Part shown: piece after piece, positions 28,848 to 39,400 of the stretch
Layout of the letters: the number at the start of each line of letters is the position of its first letter
Position numbering within the stretch: the stretch's first letter is position 1
Assembly: GCA_020848435.1 (NCBI GenBank)
Contig: JADLAC010000089.1
Span: 98,124-162,123, forward strand
DNA length: 64,000 nucleotides
Source: Burkholderiales bacterium
GTDB lineage: Bacteria; Pseudomonadota; Gammaproteobacteria; Burkholderiales; WYBJ01
Direction: 5' to 3'
Translations under genes and position numbers: made by a program
The notes under the pieces: model-generated
Databases searched by the model: none
Seen by the model: the letters and a program-made list of their open reading frames with translations, nothing else
What the model was told of the DNA's origin: nothing

Positions 28848-29234
28848 ATGGCCGGATACCGCATCAACATCGAAGACAAGACGCTGGAGAACGAGAATTT
28901 CCGCGAGGTGCTTTTTACCGGGCCGCACAGCCAACTGGTGGTGATGACGCTGCGCCCGGGCGAGGAAATCGGCCTCGAGACCCATCACGACCGCGACCAG
29001 TTCATCCGTGTCGAAGCAGGCACCGGCGAGGCCGTGCTGGGCGGCGAGCAGCATGCACTCGAAGACGGCGTCGCAATCGTGATTCCGGCCGGCACGGAGC
29101 ATAACGTCGTGAACACCTCGCGCACCGAAGCGTTGCGGCTCTATAGCGTGTATTCGCCTGCGGAGCATCCGGACGGTACCCTTCATCGCACGAAGGCCGA
29201 AGCCGATGAGTACGAACGCAAGCACCATCACTGA
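28848..29234 (+). CDS. Cupin domain protein
   Basis: LRPGEEIGLETHHDRDQFIRVEAGTGEAVL...IPAGTEHNVVNT. Confidence 0.88.
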   Translation: MAGYRINIEDKTLENENFREVLFTGPHSQLVVMTLRPGEEIGLETHHDRDQFIRVEAGTGEAVLGGEQHALEDGVAIVIPAGTEHNVVNTSRTEALRLYSVYSPAEHPDGTLHRTKAEADEYERKHHH

Positions 29235-29329
29235 TACGCGCGTCAGCGCCGCGTGAGGTCTTGTGCACGCTCGGTCCAGGTAGCGGCGGGCGCCGAGTAA
29301 CGGCATCGATCTGAGGCGCTAGGGCCGGC

Positions 29330-30394
29330 ATGCACGGCGACAGGCTGTTTCCGCTGCTGGTGGCGATCGTCACGCTCGCCTTCGCGCTCATCCTATGGCC
29401 GTTCTATGGCGCGGTATTCTGGGCGACGGTGCTCGCCATCGTGTTCGCACCGCTGTACCGGCGCATCGAGCTGGCCATGCGCGGCCGCGCCAGCTCGGCG
29501 GCGCTCACGACGCTCTTCGCCATCGTCGTGATCGTCATTCTGCCGGCGGCGATCCTGTCGGCGATCTTGTTGCAGCAGGGTTTCGGGCTGTACGAGCGCG
29601 TGCAGGCGGGCGAATTCGACCTCGGCCGCTACCTGCGGCGAATGATGGAGGCGTTGCCCGGCTGGGCCGCGAGCGCGCTGGAGATGGCGGGCCTCGACAA
29701 TCTCGGTGCAGTACAGGATAAGCTCGCGGCCGGGTTCACCAAGGGGGTCCAGTTTTTCGCCTCGCAGGCGCTCAACATCGGCCAGAACACGCTCGAGTTC
29801 GTCGTCAGCTTCTTCATCATGCTCTACCTGCTGTTCTTCCTGCTGCGCGACGGCCGGCGCTTGTCGGCTCGGATCAAGAACGCGATTCCGCTGCGGGAAG
29901 ATTTGCTGCGCCATTTATCGGAGCGCTTCACGACCGTGATCCGGGCGACGGTGAAGGGAAACATCGTCGTGGCCGCGTTGCAGGGCGCGCTCGGCGGGCT
30001 CGTGTTCTGGTTCCTCGGCATACCGGCCGCGCTGCTCTGGGGCGTCGTCATGGCGTTCCTTTCGCTCTTGCCCGCTGTCGGCACCGCGCTCGTCTGGGGT
30101 CCGGTCGCGATCTATTTCCTGGTAACCGGGGAGACCTGGCAGGGCATCGGGTTGGCGCTCTACGGCGTGCTGGTCATCGGCCTGGTCGACAATGTCGTGC
30201 GACCGATGCTGGTCGGCAAGGACACGAAGCTGCCCGACTACGTGGTGCTGATCTCGACCCTGGGCGGCATCGCCATCTTCGGTCTCAATGGCTTCGTCAT
30301 CGGTCCCGTGATCGCGGCCTTGTTCATCGCCGTGTGGGATACGGTAGCGGCCGCGAAGGCCGATCCGGCCGGCGGCGCGCCTCGGGTCCAGTAG
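29330..30394 (+). CDS. AI-2E family transporter (PerM/YdiK-like)
   Basis: 354 aa multi-pass; PLREDLLRHLSERFTTVIRATVKGNIVVAALQGALGGLVFWFLGIPAALLWGVVMAFLSLLPAVGTALVW. Confidence 0.9.
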   Translation: MHGDRLFPLLVAIVTLAFALILWPFYGAVFWATVLAIVFAPLYRRIELAMRGRASSAALTTLFAIVVIVILPAAILSAILLQQGFGLYERVQAGEFDLGRYLRRMMEALPGWAASALEMAGLDNLGAVQDKLAAGFTKGVQFFASQALNIGQNTLEFVVSFFIMLYLLFFLLRDGRRLSARIKNAIPLREDLLRHLSERFTTVIRATVKGNIVVAALQGALGGLVFWFLGIPAALLWGVVMAFLSLLPAVGTALVWGPVAIYFLVTGETWQGIGLALYGVLVIGLVDNVVRPMLVGKDTKLPDYVVLISTLGGIAIFGLNGFVIGPVIAALFIAVWDTVAAAKADPAGGAPRVQ

Positions 30395-30578
30395 GGAACG
30401 TTCGCCCGTCTGTGAATCTAGCTCATCATCGGTGACGACGAAGGTGCGGCTTGCGCCGCTCGACGGGTTGGCCAGCGCCCGGCGCTTGATCCAGTCATCG
30501 AGCGAAGCTTCGCCGCACTCGAAGTTGGTCGATGCGAAGCGGCCAGCGGCTCCGGCGGATTGAACCGGCGCCGCTCAT
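30395..30578 (-). pseudogene. Truncated/frameshifted N-terminal fragment of a GNAT acetyltransferase (TacT-like toxin of a DUF1778/GNAT module)
   Basis: Reverse strand reads RFASTNFECGEASLDDWIKRRALANPSSGASRTFVVTDDEL; ATG (30576-30578) is out of frame with this segment, and the acetyl-CoA-binding core is absent. Confidence 0.6.
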
Positions 30579-30608
30579 GTCAACTCGGCCCGCGCAGGCT
30601 CCCTCGCG

Positions 30609-31166
30609 TCATGCCGCCGCGAAGCGACCGACCCAGGCCGTGTAGCGATCGACGAAGCCTTGCAGGAATTTCTGCGTCCTCTCGTTGCCGATGCGCCCGT
30701 CGGGCTCGATCAGTCCTTCCTTGAACTGGACGAAGACCTCCGGCTGGCCCAGCGTGGGCACGTCGAGGTAGCCCAAGACAGCACGCAAGTGCTGCTGTGC
30801 CACCGCGGTGCCCACGGCGCCGATCGAGGTGCCGATGATCGCGCCGGGTTTGCCGGCGAACGAGTTCTTGCCCCAGGGCCGGGAGGCGATGTCGATGGCG
30901 TTCTTCAACACGCCGGGGATGGAACGGTTGTACTCCGGGGTGACGAACAGCAGAGCATCGGCGGCTTCGATCGCGGTCTTCAAACGCGCCGCCTGAGCCG
31001 GATAGTCCTGGTCGAAATCCTGCGAATACAAGGGCAGGTCGTCGATGCGCAGGTGTTGGAAATCCCATCCGGCCGGTGCGAGCTTCTGCACCGCATGGGC
31101 CAGGCGGCGATTGAACGAATCCTTGCGCAAGCTGCCGACCAGTACCGCGACTTTCACCTGAGCCAT
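30609..31166 (-). CDS. NADPH-dependent FMN reductase family protein
   Basis: VKVAVLVGSLRKDSFNRRLAHAVQKLAP; LLFVTPEYNRSIPGVLKNAIDIASRP. Confidence 0.93.
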   Translation of the reverse strand: MAQVKVAVLVGSLRKDSFNRRLAHAVQKLAPAGWDFQHLRIDDLPLYSQDFDQDYPAQAARLKTAIEAADALLFVTPEYNRSIPGVLKNAIDIASRPWGKNSFAGKPGAIIGTSIGAVGTAVAQQHLRAVLGYLDVPTLGQPEVFVQFKEGLIEPDGRIGNERTQKFLQGFVDRYTAWVGRFAAA

Positions 31167-31370
31167 GATTGCCTCCAGTGGGTGGATCGTGCATTCGGAG
31201 CAATTCGCGCGCCCCGGCAAAGGCCATCCCGGCCAATCTGAAGGAACTGCGTCGTGTGGAACGCTCGGGCATTATATCCAGTCCAGCTTGATTCTCGTGC
31301 CATCGACGCGACTGCGACGCCCGGCAATGGCGGGAATGCAGATTGCTGACCTCGTCAAAAGTCGTAGTCA

Positions 31371-31886
31371 ATGCGTCGGCTGATCATGCGCCCCGCGCGG
31401 GTGCCGTTCGCGGGCAAGAAGCTATCGAGACACGCCTTGAAACCGGTTCTGGTCGGTATCGATTCGAATGCCTCCGTCATCGCGCGGCTGAACGAGCAGT
31501 TCCGGCAATTCGCGCACCGCGCGGCCATCGCGACCGGATCGCCGTGGGGCTTCATTCTGGGCGCGATCGGCGTGCTGCTGTGGGCTTTGAGCGGGCATTG
31601 GTTCGCCTACTCCGAGGGCTGGCAGCTCGTCATCAACACCACCACGACCATCGTCACCTTCCTCATGGTGTTCATCGTGCAGAACACCCAGGCGCGCGAC
31701 TCGCGCGAAATCCACGTCAAGCTCGACGAGCTGTTGCGGGCGATCGAATCCGCGCGCAACGACATCATCAAGTGCACCGATCTGTCGGACGAGCAGCTCA
31801 GCGAGCTGGAAGACAAGTTGAAAGCAACCGCGTCGCATAGCGAAGCCGAGCCGCTGTCGGCTGCGCTCATCGTCGGTGGCAAGTAG
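31371..31886 (+). CDS. Low-affinity iron permease family protein
   Basis: FAHRAAIATGSPWGFILGAIGVLLWALSGHWF; TTTTIVTFLMVFIVQNTQARDSREIHVKLDEL. Confidence 0.85.
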   Translation: MRRLIMRPARVPFAGKKLSRHALKPVLVGIDSNASVIARLNEQFRQFAHRAAIATGSPWGFILGAIGVLLWALSGHWFAYSEGWQLVINTTTTIVTFLMVFIVQNTQARDSREIHVKLDELLRAIESARNDIIKCTDLSDEQLSELEDKLKATASHSEAEPLSAALIVGGK

Positions 31887-31930
31887 CTCGCAAGCGCACA
31901 TGCGGCTGGTGCGCAGCCGCATCAGCCAAA

Positions 31931-32272
31931 TCACTGACTTCGAGAACGTCGCCACTCGTCCGGCCGCGGGGATCCAGCCTGTTCTCGTTGCAGCACGAAT
32001 TGCGTCTCGGGCATAATCGTTCGCGCCGCCGTAAAGGAAGAATTGGAGAGGTACGGTGCGCGACCCATCTCGTGCGCAATGCGATCGATCATGGCATCGA
32101 AGCGCCGCAGGCGCGCGCGGCTTAAGCACGGATCGAGCGAGCAGCGCTCGACAAACCGGCTGCCGCCTCGACTTCCCGGGAACATGCGGCGGCACGCCTG
32201 TGCCGATGTCACCCGGACATGCCGCGGCGATCGCTGCGCCGAGAAGAATTGTGCGCGCTCGCCGCGTATCAT
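31931..32272 (-). CDS. Hypothetical protein (about 113 aa)
   Basis: Open minus-strand frame in an otherwise empty gap (MIRGERAQFFSAQRSPRHVRV...RIAHEMGRAPYL); no known motif; weak call. Confidence 0.35.
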   Translation of the reverse strand: MIRGERAQFFSAQRSPRHVRVTSAQACRRMFPGSRGGSRFVERCSLDPCLSRARLRRFDAMIDRIAHEMGRAPYLSNSSFTAARTIMPETQFVLQREQAGSPRPDEWRRSRSQ

Positions 32273-32347
32273 GACGTGCAGCGCATAGCGTCCGACGACC
32301 TTCGGCCTCAGGGCACTGGCGATTTCCGAGCACGGAGGAGATGTTCC

Positions 32348-33250
32348 ATGGGCACACATACACCCGGCGTGGCGCAGGCTGTGCCCAATTCCAGCGGCGA
32401 CGCGCCGCCGAAGACCCTGGCGCCGAGCGGCGCGTCGGATTGCCATATCCACATCTACGATCCGCGCTTTCCGGCCAACGTCGAGAAGATCCGCGCCGCG
32501 ACTGTGAGCGACTATCGCCTGCTGCAGCAGCGCATCGGGCTCGAGCGCACGGTGATCGTTCAGCCGCGCAACTATGGCGTCGACAACAGCGTGACCGTGG
32601 ACGCGATCGGCCAGCTCGGCATCGATCGCGCGCGCGGTATCGCGGTGCTGCGCCCCGAGGTGACCGATGCGCAGTTGGATCGTCTCGATGCCGGCGGCAT
32701 CCGCGGCATCCGATTTACCCTCGCGGATCCGGCAACGGCCGTGGTGTCTGTGGACATGATCGAGCCTTTGGCCAGGCGGATCGCGCGCCTGGGCTGGCAT
32801 GTGCAGCTCAACATGCCGGTCGAGGACATCGTCCGCAACGCGGCGATGCTCGCGCGCCTGCCGACCCGGATCGTATTCGATCACATGGGCAAGGTGCCCC
32901 ACACTGCTCACCCGGCATGGCCGATCGTGCTCGGCCTGGTCGAGAAAGGCCAGGCGTGGGTCAAGATCTCTGGCGCCTATATCAATACCGAGATCGGCCC
33001 GCCGGACTATCCCGACGCCACCCGCGTCGCCCAGGCTTATGTGCAGGCAATCCCCGAGCGGCTGGTGTGGGGCAGCGACTGGCCGCATCCCGGGCCGAAG
33101 GTGAAGCCCGACGATGCGCACCTGTTCGATCTGCTCGCGCTCTGGGCGCCGGACGAATCGACGCGCCATCGCATCCTGGTGACCAATCCGCAAGCACTGT
33201 ACGGATTTGCGCCGACCGTGCCATCGAGCCCGCTTGAGGCTCGCGCCTGA
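32348..33250 (+). CDS. Amidohydrolase family protein (2-pyrone-4,6-dicarboxylate hydrolase-like)
   Basis: SDCHIHIYDPRFP; HMGKVPH; WGSDWPHPG. Confidence 0.9.
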   Translation: MGTHTPGVAQAVPNSSGDAPPKTLAPSGASDCHIHIYDPRFPANVEKIRAATVSDYRLLQQRIGLERTVIVQPRNYGVDNSVTVDAIGQLGIDRARGIAVLRPEVTDAQLDRLDAGGIRGIRFTLADPATAVVSVDMIEPLARRIARLGWHVQLNMPVEDIVRNAAMLARLPTRIVFDHMGKVPHTAHPAWPIVLGLVEKGQAWVKISGAYINTEIGPPDYPDATRVAQAYVQAIPERLVWGSDWPHPGPKVKPDDAHLFDLLALWAPDESTRHRILVTNPQALYGFAPTVPSSPLEARA

Positions 33251-33353
33251 GCGTGGATCGGGCGGGTTGCCGCGATGCCCCCGGCGCCGCCCCACCGGAC
33301 ATTGAGCGGGCTGTCCTGATCGGTAGTGGAGATTTCAGGGCGCCGCCGCGCAC

Positions 33354-33381
33354 GCGAGCATCGGGTCATACCGATGCTCGC
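33354..33381. other. Perfect 11-bp hairpin upstream of the T6SS locus
   Basis: gcgagcatcgg-gtcata-ccgatgctcgc; no following T-tract. Confidence 0.55.
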
Positions 33382-33630
33382 GCCTGTGCGCCCCGAGGCA
33401 GGGCGAGCCCGGCACATTTGCACATGCGCGCGGCTTGCCCCGGCGATTTTTCGCGCTGCCTGCTGGCGCGGTCGCAAAAACATGTCATCATTCGCGCCTT
33501 GCGCGTTCTACCAGAACGTGAGGCGAGGAATCACAACGAGCATTCGCGCCCATGTCCCGGTCATTTCGAGCTCGAGGTCCGCAGTTGAGGAGCGCTTTGC
33601 CACCGTTCACGCCCGTCGCGGAGCCGCTGC

Positions 33631-34989
33631 ATGTCCGATAGCAACCGCGTCGCCTGGACCGAGGGCCTGTTCCTGCGGCCCCAGCACTTTCAGCAAGCCG
33701 AGCGCTACCTCGAGAAACTATTGCGCGAGGCGGCGTGGCAGATGTTTCCGTACGGCTACGGCTTCGCCCGCATCGAGCTCGACCAGGAGCTGGGCAAGCT
33801 CGGCAAGCTCGGGCTGGCTGCGGCCAGCGGCATCCTGCCCGACGGCACGCCGTTCGATATTCCGCGCGATGTCGATATTCCGACCCCGCTGGAGATTCCC
33901 GATGCGGTGAAGGATGCACTGGTCGTGCTGGCGCTGCCCGTGCATCGGCCGGGGTCGGGATCCATGGGCCTCGAAAACACGCCCACCAACGCGCTCGCGC
34001 GTTATTTCGCCGCCGACTTCGAAGCGCGCGACGCGATCAGCGAGCTCGACAGCACGGCCGAGCTGAAGGTCGGCCGGCTGAACCTGTCGTTGCGCCTGCA
34101 ACACGACCTCTCCGCCGCGTATACCAGCCTGGGCGTCGCCCGCGTGATCGAAAAGCGCCCGGACGGGCGGGTGATCCTCGACGAGGAATACTATCCGAGC
34201 GTGATCGATTGCCGCGCCACGGCCAAGTTGTTCGACTGCGTGAAGGAAGTGCACGGCTTGCTGCGGCACCGTGCGCAGGCGCTCGCGGAGCGCATCTCCC
34301 GGCCGGGGACGCAAGGCGTGGCCGAGATCGCGGACTTCCTGCTGCTGCAATTGTGCAATCGCATGCAACCCGTGCTGGAGCATCTGTCGCAGCGCGTGCC
34401 GTTGCATCCTGAAGTGTTCTACGGCTACCTGGTGGGGCTCGCCGGCGAGCTCGCCACCTTCGCCCGCAAGGATAAGCGCACGCCCGATTTCGGCGCCTAT
34501 CGCCACGGCGCGCTGTGGGAGACGTTTCAGCCGGTGATGGAGCAGGTGCGGCTGGGATTGACCGCGATTCTCGAGGCTTCGGCGATCGCGGTGCCGCTGG
34601 AAGACATCACCCAGGGCTATTACGTCGGCCGCATCCAGGACGTGGATCTGTTGCGCAATGCCATCTTCGTGCTCGCGGTCAACGCCCAGGTGCCCGCCGA
34701 GATCTTGCGTGCCAGGTTTCCGCGCGAAGCGCAGATCGGGTCGAAGGAACGTATCCGGCCCCTGGTCGAATCGCAGTTGCCGGGCATTCCGCTGCGGCCC
34801 CTGCCGGTGGCGCCGCGCCAGATCCCGTACCACGCGGGCTATACCTATTTCGAGCTGGACAAGGCGCGCAGGCCGAACGACCCGGTCGACTATTGGAAGG
34901 ACCTGGAGACCTCCCGGATGATGGTGATGCACGTGGCGGGCGATTTTCCCGAGCTCAGTTTGCAGCTCTGGGCAATCCGCGCCTCGTGA
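33631..34989 (+). CDS. tssK: T6SS baseplate protein TssK
   Basis: VAWTEGLFLRPQHFQQAERYLE N-terminus; 452 aa; first gene of T6SS block. Confidence 0.95.
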   Translation: MSDSNRVAWTEGLFLRPQHFQQAERYLEKLLREAAWQMFPYGYGFARIELDQELGKLGKLGLAAASGILPDGTPFDIPRDVDIPTPLEIPDAVKDALVVLALPVHRPGSGSMGLENTPTNALARYFAADFEARDAISELDSTAELKVGRLNLSLRLQHDLSAAYTSLGVARVIEKRPDGRVILDEEYYPSVIDCRATAKLFDCVKEVHGLLRHRAQALAERISRPGTQGVAEIADFLLLQLCNRMQPVLEHLSQRVPLHPEVFYGYLVGLAGELATFARKDKRTPDFGAYRHGALWETFQPVMEQVRLGLTAILEASAIAVPLEDITQGYYVGRIQDVDLLRNAIFVLAVNAQVPAEILRARFPREAQIGSKERIRPLVESQLPGIPLRPLPVAPRQIPYHAGYTYFELDKARRPNDPVDYWKDLETSRMMVMHVAGDFPELSLQLWAIRAS

Positions 34990-35029
34990 CGCGCTTGTTC
35001 GGCGTGAGGACTGACATTCGAGGCGTGCA

Positions 35030-36331
35030 GTGAGCGAGTCGAGACTGCCGGACGAGGATCCCGAAGCCACCATCATGGCGCGGCCGCAGGCGCGCAAGGC
35101 ATTTCAGCGCTCCGCGCTGCAAACCGAGGCGACGGTGGAGGCGGCGGAATCGCGCTCGCTCGATCTGGCGGCGGTGTCGGGCATCAATCCGCTGGTGGCG
35201 GCGGCCAATCCTCTGCTGTCGCTCGTCCCGCAGCTACGCTCCTCGGTGAGCTACGGCGATCTCGGCGCGCTACGCGATCTGCTGTTGCGCCAGATGAGCG
35301 GTTTCGAGAAGAGCGCCCGCGAGCGCGCGGTCGCGCACGAGCACATCCAGGTCGCCAAGTACGCCCTGTGCACGCTGGTCGACGAATCGATTGCGCTCAC
35401 GCCCTGGGGTGGGTCGGGGCAGTGGGCGCGCACCAGCCTCCTGGTCACACTCTACAAGGAAGTGTGGGGCGGCGAGAAGTTCTTTCTCCTGCTGGGGAAA
35501 ATGGCCGAGGATCCGGCCAAGAACCTGAACTTGCTCGAGCTGATGTACGTCTGCCTGGTGCTCGGGTTCGAGGGGCGCTACCGGGTGGCCGACAACGGCC
35601 GCGCGCAGCTCGAGGAGGTGCGCGAGCGGCTATACAACATGATCCGCAAGCAACGCGGCGACGCCGAGACCGCGCTGTCGGTTCATTGGCAGGGATTGCA
35701 GACGACGATCGGACGCACGGTTCGGTTCCTGCCCTTGTGGGTGTCGGCTGCGGTGGCTGCGCTCGTCCTGGCCGGGGTATTCATCGCGCTCAACATCAGC
35801 CTGAACCAGCGCTCGGACCAGCTCTTTTCCGCGCTGGCGGTGTTGAAGGCCCCGGCCCCACCGGCGCCGCAGGTGGCCGTGGTGCCGAAGCCGGTGCCGC
35901 CGCGGCTGAGCAAGTTCCTGACCGAGGAGATCAAGCAGGGCTTGGTCGAGGTGCAGGAAGACGAAACGACCAGCCTGGTGCGTATCCGCGGCGACGGCTT
36001 GTTCGAATCCGGATCCGCGACCGTGGATCGCGCCGCCGAGCCACTGCTCGGGCGCATCGCCGAAGCGCTCAACAGCGTGCCGGGACAGGTGCTCGTCACC
36101 GGCCACACCGATAGCCAGCCGATCCGCTCGGCGCGCTTCCCGTCGAATTGGCACCTGTCACAGGATCGGGCGGCATCGGTGCTGCGGCTCATGGCCAGGA
36201 CCGTGAAGGATCCCGGCCGGATGAAGGCCGAAGGCCGCGCCGATGCAGAGCCGATCGCGCCCAATGTCACGCCGGCCGACCGCGCCCGCAACCGCAGGGT
36301 CGAGGTGATCCTCAAGGTGAGCGAGCAATGA
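35030..36331 (+). CDS. tssL: T6SS TssL (DotU/IcmH) with C-terminal OmpA-like peptidoglycan-binding domain
   Basis: NPLVAAANPLLSLVPQLR, YALCTLVDESIALTPWGG, TM, OmpA motif VTGHTDSQPIRS...NRRVEVIL; GTG start. Confidence 0.95.
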   Translation: MSESRLPDEDPEATIMARPQARKAFQRSALQTEATVEAAESRSLDLAAVSGINPLVAAANPLLSLVPQLRSSVSYGDLGALRDLLLRQMSGFEKSARERAVAHEHIQVAKYALCTLVDESIALTPWGGSGQWARTSLLVTLYKEVWGGEKFFLLLGKMAEDPAKNLNLLELMYVCLVLGFEGRYRVADNGRAQLEEVRERLYNMIRKQRGDAETALSVHWQGLQTTIGRTVRFLPLWVSAAVAALVLAGVFIALNISLNQRSDQLFSALAVLKAPAPPAPQVAVVPKPVPPRLSKFLTEEIKQGLVEVQEDETTSLVRIRGDGLFESGSATVDRAAEPLLGRIAEALNSVPGQVLVTGHTDSQPIRSARFPSNWHLSQDRAASVLRLMARTVKDPGRMKAEGRADAEPIAPNVTPADRARNRRVEVILKVSEQ

Positions 36332-36412
36332 GCCGCGCTTGCAGCGTTGGCCATAGCAGCGACGAACCTCGGACGCAAGCCACGAGCATGCCCTGAACCG
36401 GATCGAAGCAAC

Positions 36413-39400
36413 GTGCGCAAGCTATTCAAGAACAGGTGGTTCCTCGGCGTCCTGATGGTGGCTGCGGTCGCCCTGGTGATCTGGTTCATCGGGCCGGCGA
36501 TCGCGGTGTTCGACGTGCGTCCGCTCGAGCGCGCCGCCGTGCGCGCCATCGTGATCTTCGCGGTGGCCGGTGTCTGGCTCGGTATCGAGCTCGGCCGCCT
36601 GATCGCCGCGCGCCAAGCCAACAAGAAGCTGCTCGAGGGCATCGCGGGCGCGGGCAGCGGCCTCGCTGCCGCGCCGGACAAGTCGGTCGAAGAGGTGGCG
36701 CTCCTGCGCCAGCGCTTCGAGGAAGCGGCCGGCGTGTTGAAGAAGGCGAAGTTCTCCGGGCGCGGCGGCGAATCCCAGTTCCTCTACCAGTTGCCGTGGT
36801 ATGTCTTCATCGGTGCGCCCGGATCGGGCAAGACGACCGCGCTGATCAACTCCGGCCTGCGCTTCGCCGTGGGCGAGGGCGCCGACGGCCACGCCGTGAA
36901 GGGCGTCGGCGGCACCCGCAACTGCGATTGGTGGTTCACCGAGGAGGCGGTGCTGCTCGATACCGCGGGCCGCTATACCACGCAAGAAAGCGAGCAGAAG
37001 ACCGACGCGGCGGCGTGGCTCGGCTTCCTCGATCTGCTGAAAAAACACCGCCCGCGCCGCCCCCTGAACGGGGCGATCATCACGGTGAGCGTGTCGGACT
37101 TGCTCAGTTGGAGCGAGGCCGAGCGCATCCGCTATTGCGATGCCGTGCGCCAGCGCGTGCAGGAGCTGTACTCGCGCTTGGGCGTGCGCTTCCCGCTGTA
37201 CGTAATGGTTACGAAGTGCGACCTGCTCGCCGGCTTCAACGAGTTCTTCGCGACCTACGGCCGCGACGAGCGCGCGCAGGTCTGGGGCATGACCTTCCCG
37301 CATACGCCGCAGGCCACGGCCGGCATCGACTATGCGGCGCTGTTCGGCGCGGAGTTCCAGGCGCTGGATACGCGCCTGAACGGCCTGCTGGTCGATCGGC
37401 TGCAGCAGGAGCGCGACCAGCAGCGCCGCGCGCTCATCTACAACTTTCCGCAGCAGTTCGGCGGCCTGCGTCCCTTGCTGGGCGAATTCGTGGGCGCGGT
37501 GTTCTCGGGCTCGCGCTACACCGAGCAGCCGATGTTGCGCGGCGTTTATTTCACCAGCGGCACGCAGGAAGGCAGTCCGATCGATCGGGTATTGGGCACG
37601 CTGGCGCGCAGCTTCAAGCTGGAGCGCAAGATCCTGCCGCCGTCGGTGGCGAGCGGCCGCAGCTTCTTCCTCACCGCCCTGCTGAAGGATTTGATCTTCC
37701 CGGAGGCGGGCTTGGTGGGCGCGAATGCGGCCCTCGAGCGGCGCCTGCGCGCGCTGTTGTACGCCGGCTATGCGACGCTTGCCCTGGTATCGATCGGGCT
37801 GCTCTCGCTGTGGGGCCTGAGCTATGCGCGCAACCAGGCGCTCATCGCCGAGTTCGAGGCGAAGACCAAGAGCGTGCAGGACAAGATCGAGAAGCTGCCG
37901 CCGCCGCAGGTGGGCGACCTGCCGGCGGTATCCGCGGTGCTCTCCGCCATGCGTGCCTTGGGCGAGCCTTACGCCGATCCCGGCTATTCGGTGCCGTTGT
38001 CGCTGGGGTTCGGCCTCTACCAGGGCGAGAAGCTCGGCTCACAAGCGCGGCGGGCGTATGAGCATGCGCTGCGCGATGCATTTCTGCCGCGGATCGCGCT
38101 GCGGCTCGAGCAGCTCATCCGCGAGGTCGACAACCCGGTCGCACTGTACGAGGTACTGAAGGCGTATCTCATGCTCTACACCGACAAGGTGCTCGATCCC
38201 AAGGGATTGGAGGCGTTGCTCGCCCTGGACTGGGAACGCAGCCTGCCGGGCGGTGACGGCGGCCAGTTGGCGAGCACCTTGCAGGGGCACTTGCGCGCCG
38301 CGCTCGCCAACCGCCCGCTCGACATGGTGCGCCGGCAGGAAGCTCAGCTCGTCGCCGATGCCCGCGCCAAGCTTTCGCGTGCCTCGCTGATCGATCGCAT
38401 CTACGCGCGCTTGCAGCAAGAGGCCGAGGCGAGCCAGTTGCCTGCGTTCTCGCTCTCCGACGCGGCCGGACCGAACACGGCCCAGGTGTTCGAGCGCCGG
38501 TCGGGAAAACCGTTGACCCAGGGCGTGCCGGGGTTCTTCACGGTCAATGGCTATTACAAGGCATTCCGCCCGGCCGCGGAGCGAACCACGCAGCGCCTGG
38601 CACGGGAAGAGGCCTGGGTCCTGGGTCGCAAAGCGGGAGAGACACCGGTTGCCGGCGCCTCGGGACCGATCCTCGAAGACGTGCGCCGGCGTTATCTCGA
38701 AGACTACATTCGCACCTGGAACGACTTCCTGGGCGACGTGCGTCTGAAGCGGCCCGAGAACCTGGCACAGACCGTCCAACTGGTCCGGCTGTTGTCGGGG
38801 AGCGATTCGCCGCTCAAGCGTTTCGTCGTCGCGGCGGCCAAGGAAACGGCGCTGGCGGAGGCCGACGCGTCGATCCAAGCCGCGGGCGCCAAGGCAGTGA
38901 CGGACGCGGTGGTGGATTCGACCAAGAAGGCGCTCGGCGGCCTGTTCGGCGGCGCCGTGAAGCCCGATGCCGCGGCGCCCCGGCGGCTCGAAACCATGGT
39001 CGACGACCACTTTCGCGAGCTGCGCGCGCTCGCCGCCGGCAAGGAGGGCGCGCCGGCACAGATCGACGCCATCATATCGAAGCTGCGCGAATATCATAGC
39101 CAGTTGATGGCGATGGAAGAAGCCGAGCGCCGCGGCGAACCCGTGAAGCCGCCGCTGGCGGCACGCGAGCTCGAGGGCGACGCGGCGCAATTGCCCTCGC
39201 CCGTACGCGAGGCCCTGCGCAGCGCTGCTTCTGCCGGCATGTCGCAAGGCGACAAGGCCAGCCTGGACAGCGTCATGAAAGCAGTGCGGGCGGCAGCCGA
39301 TTTCTGCCGCAAGGCGATTGCAGGCCGCTATCCCTTCGCCAAAAACAGCGCGTCCGAAGTGACCGCGGACGACTTCAGCCGCGTGTTCTCCCCCGGCGGG

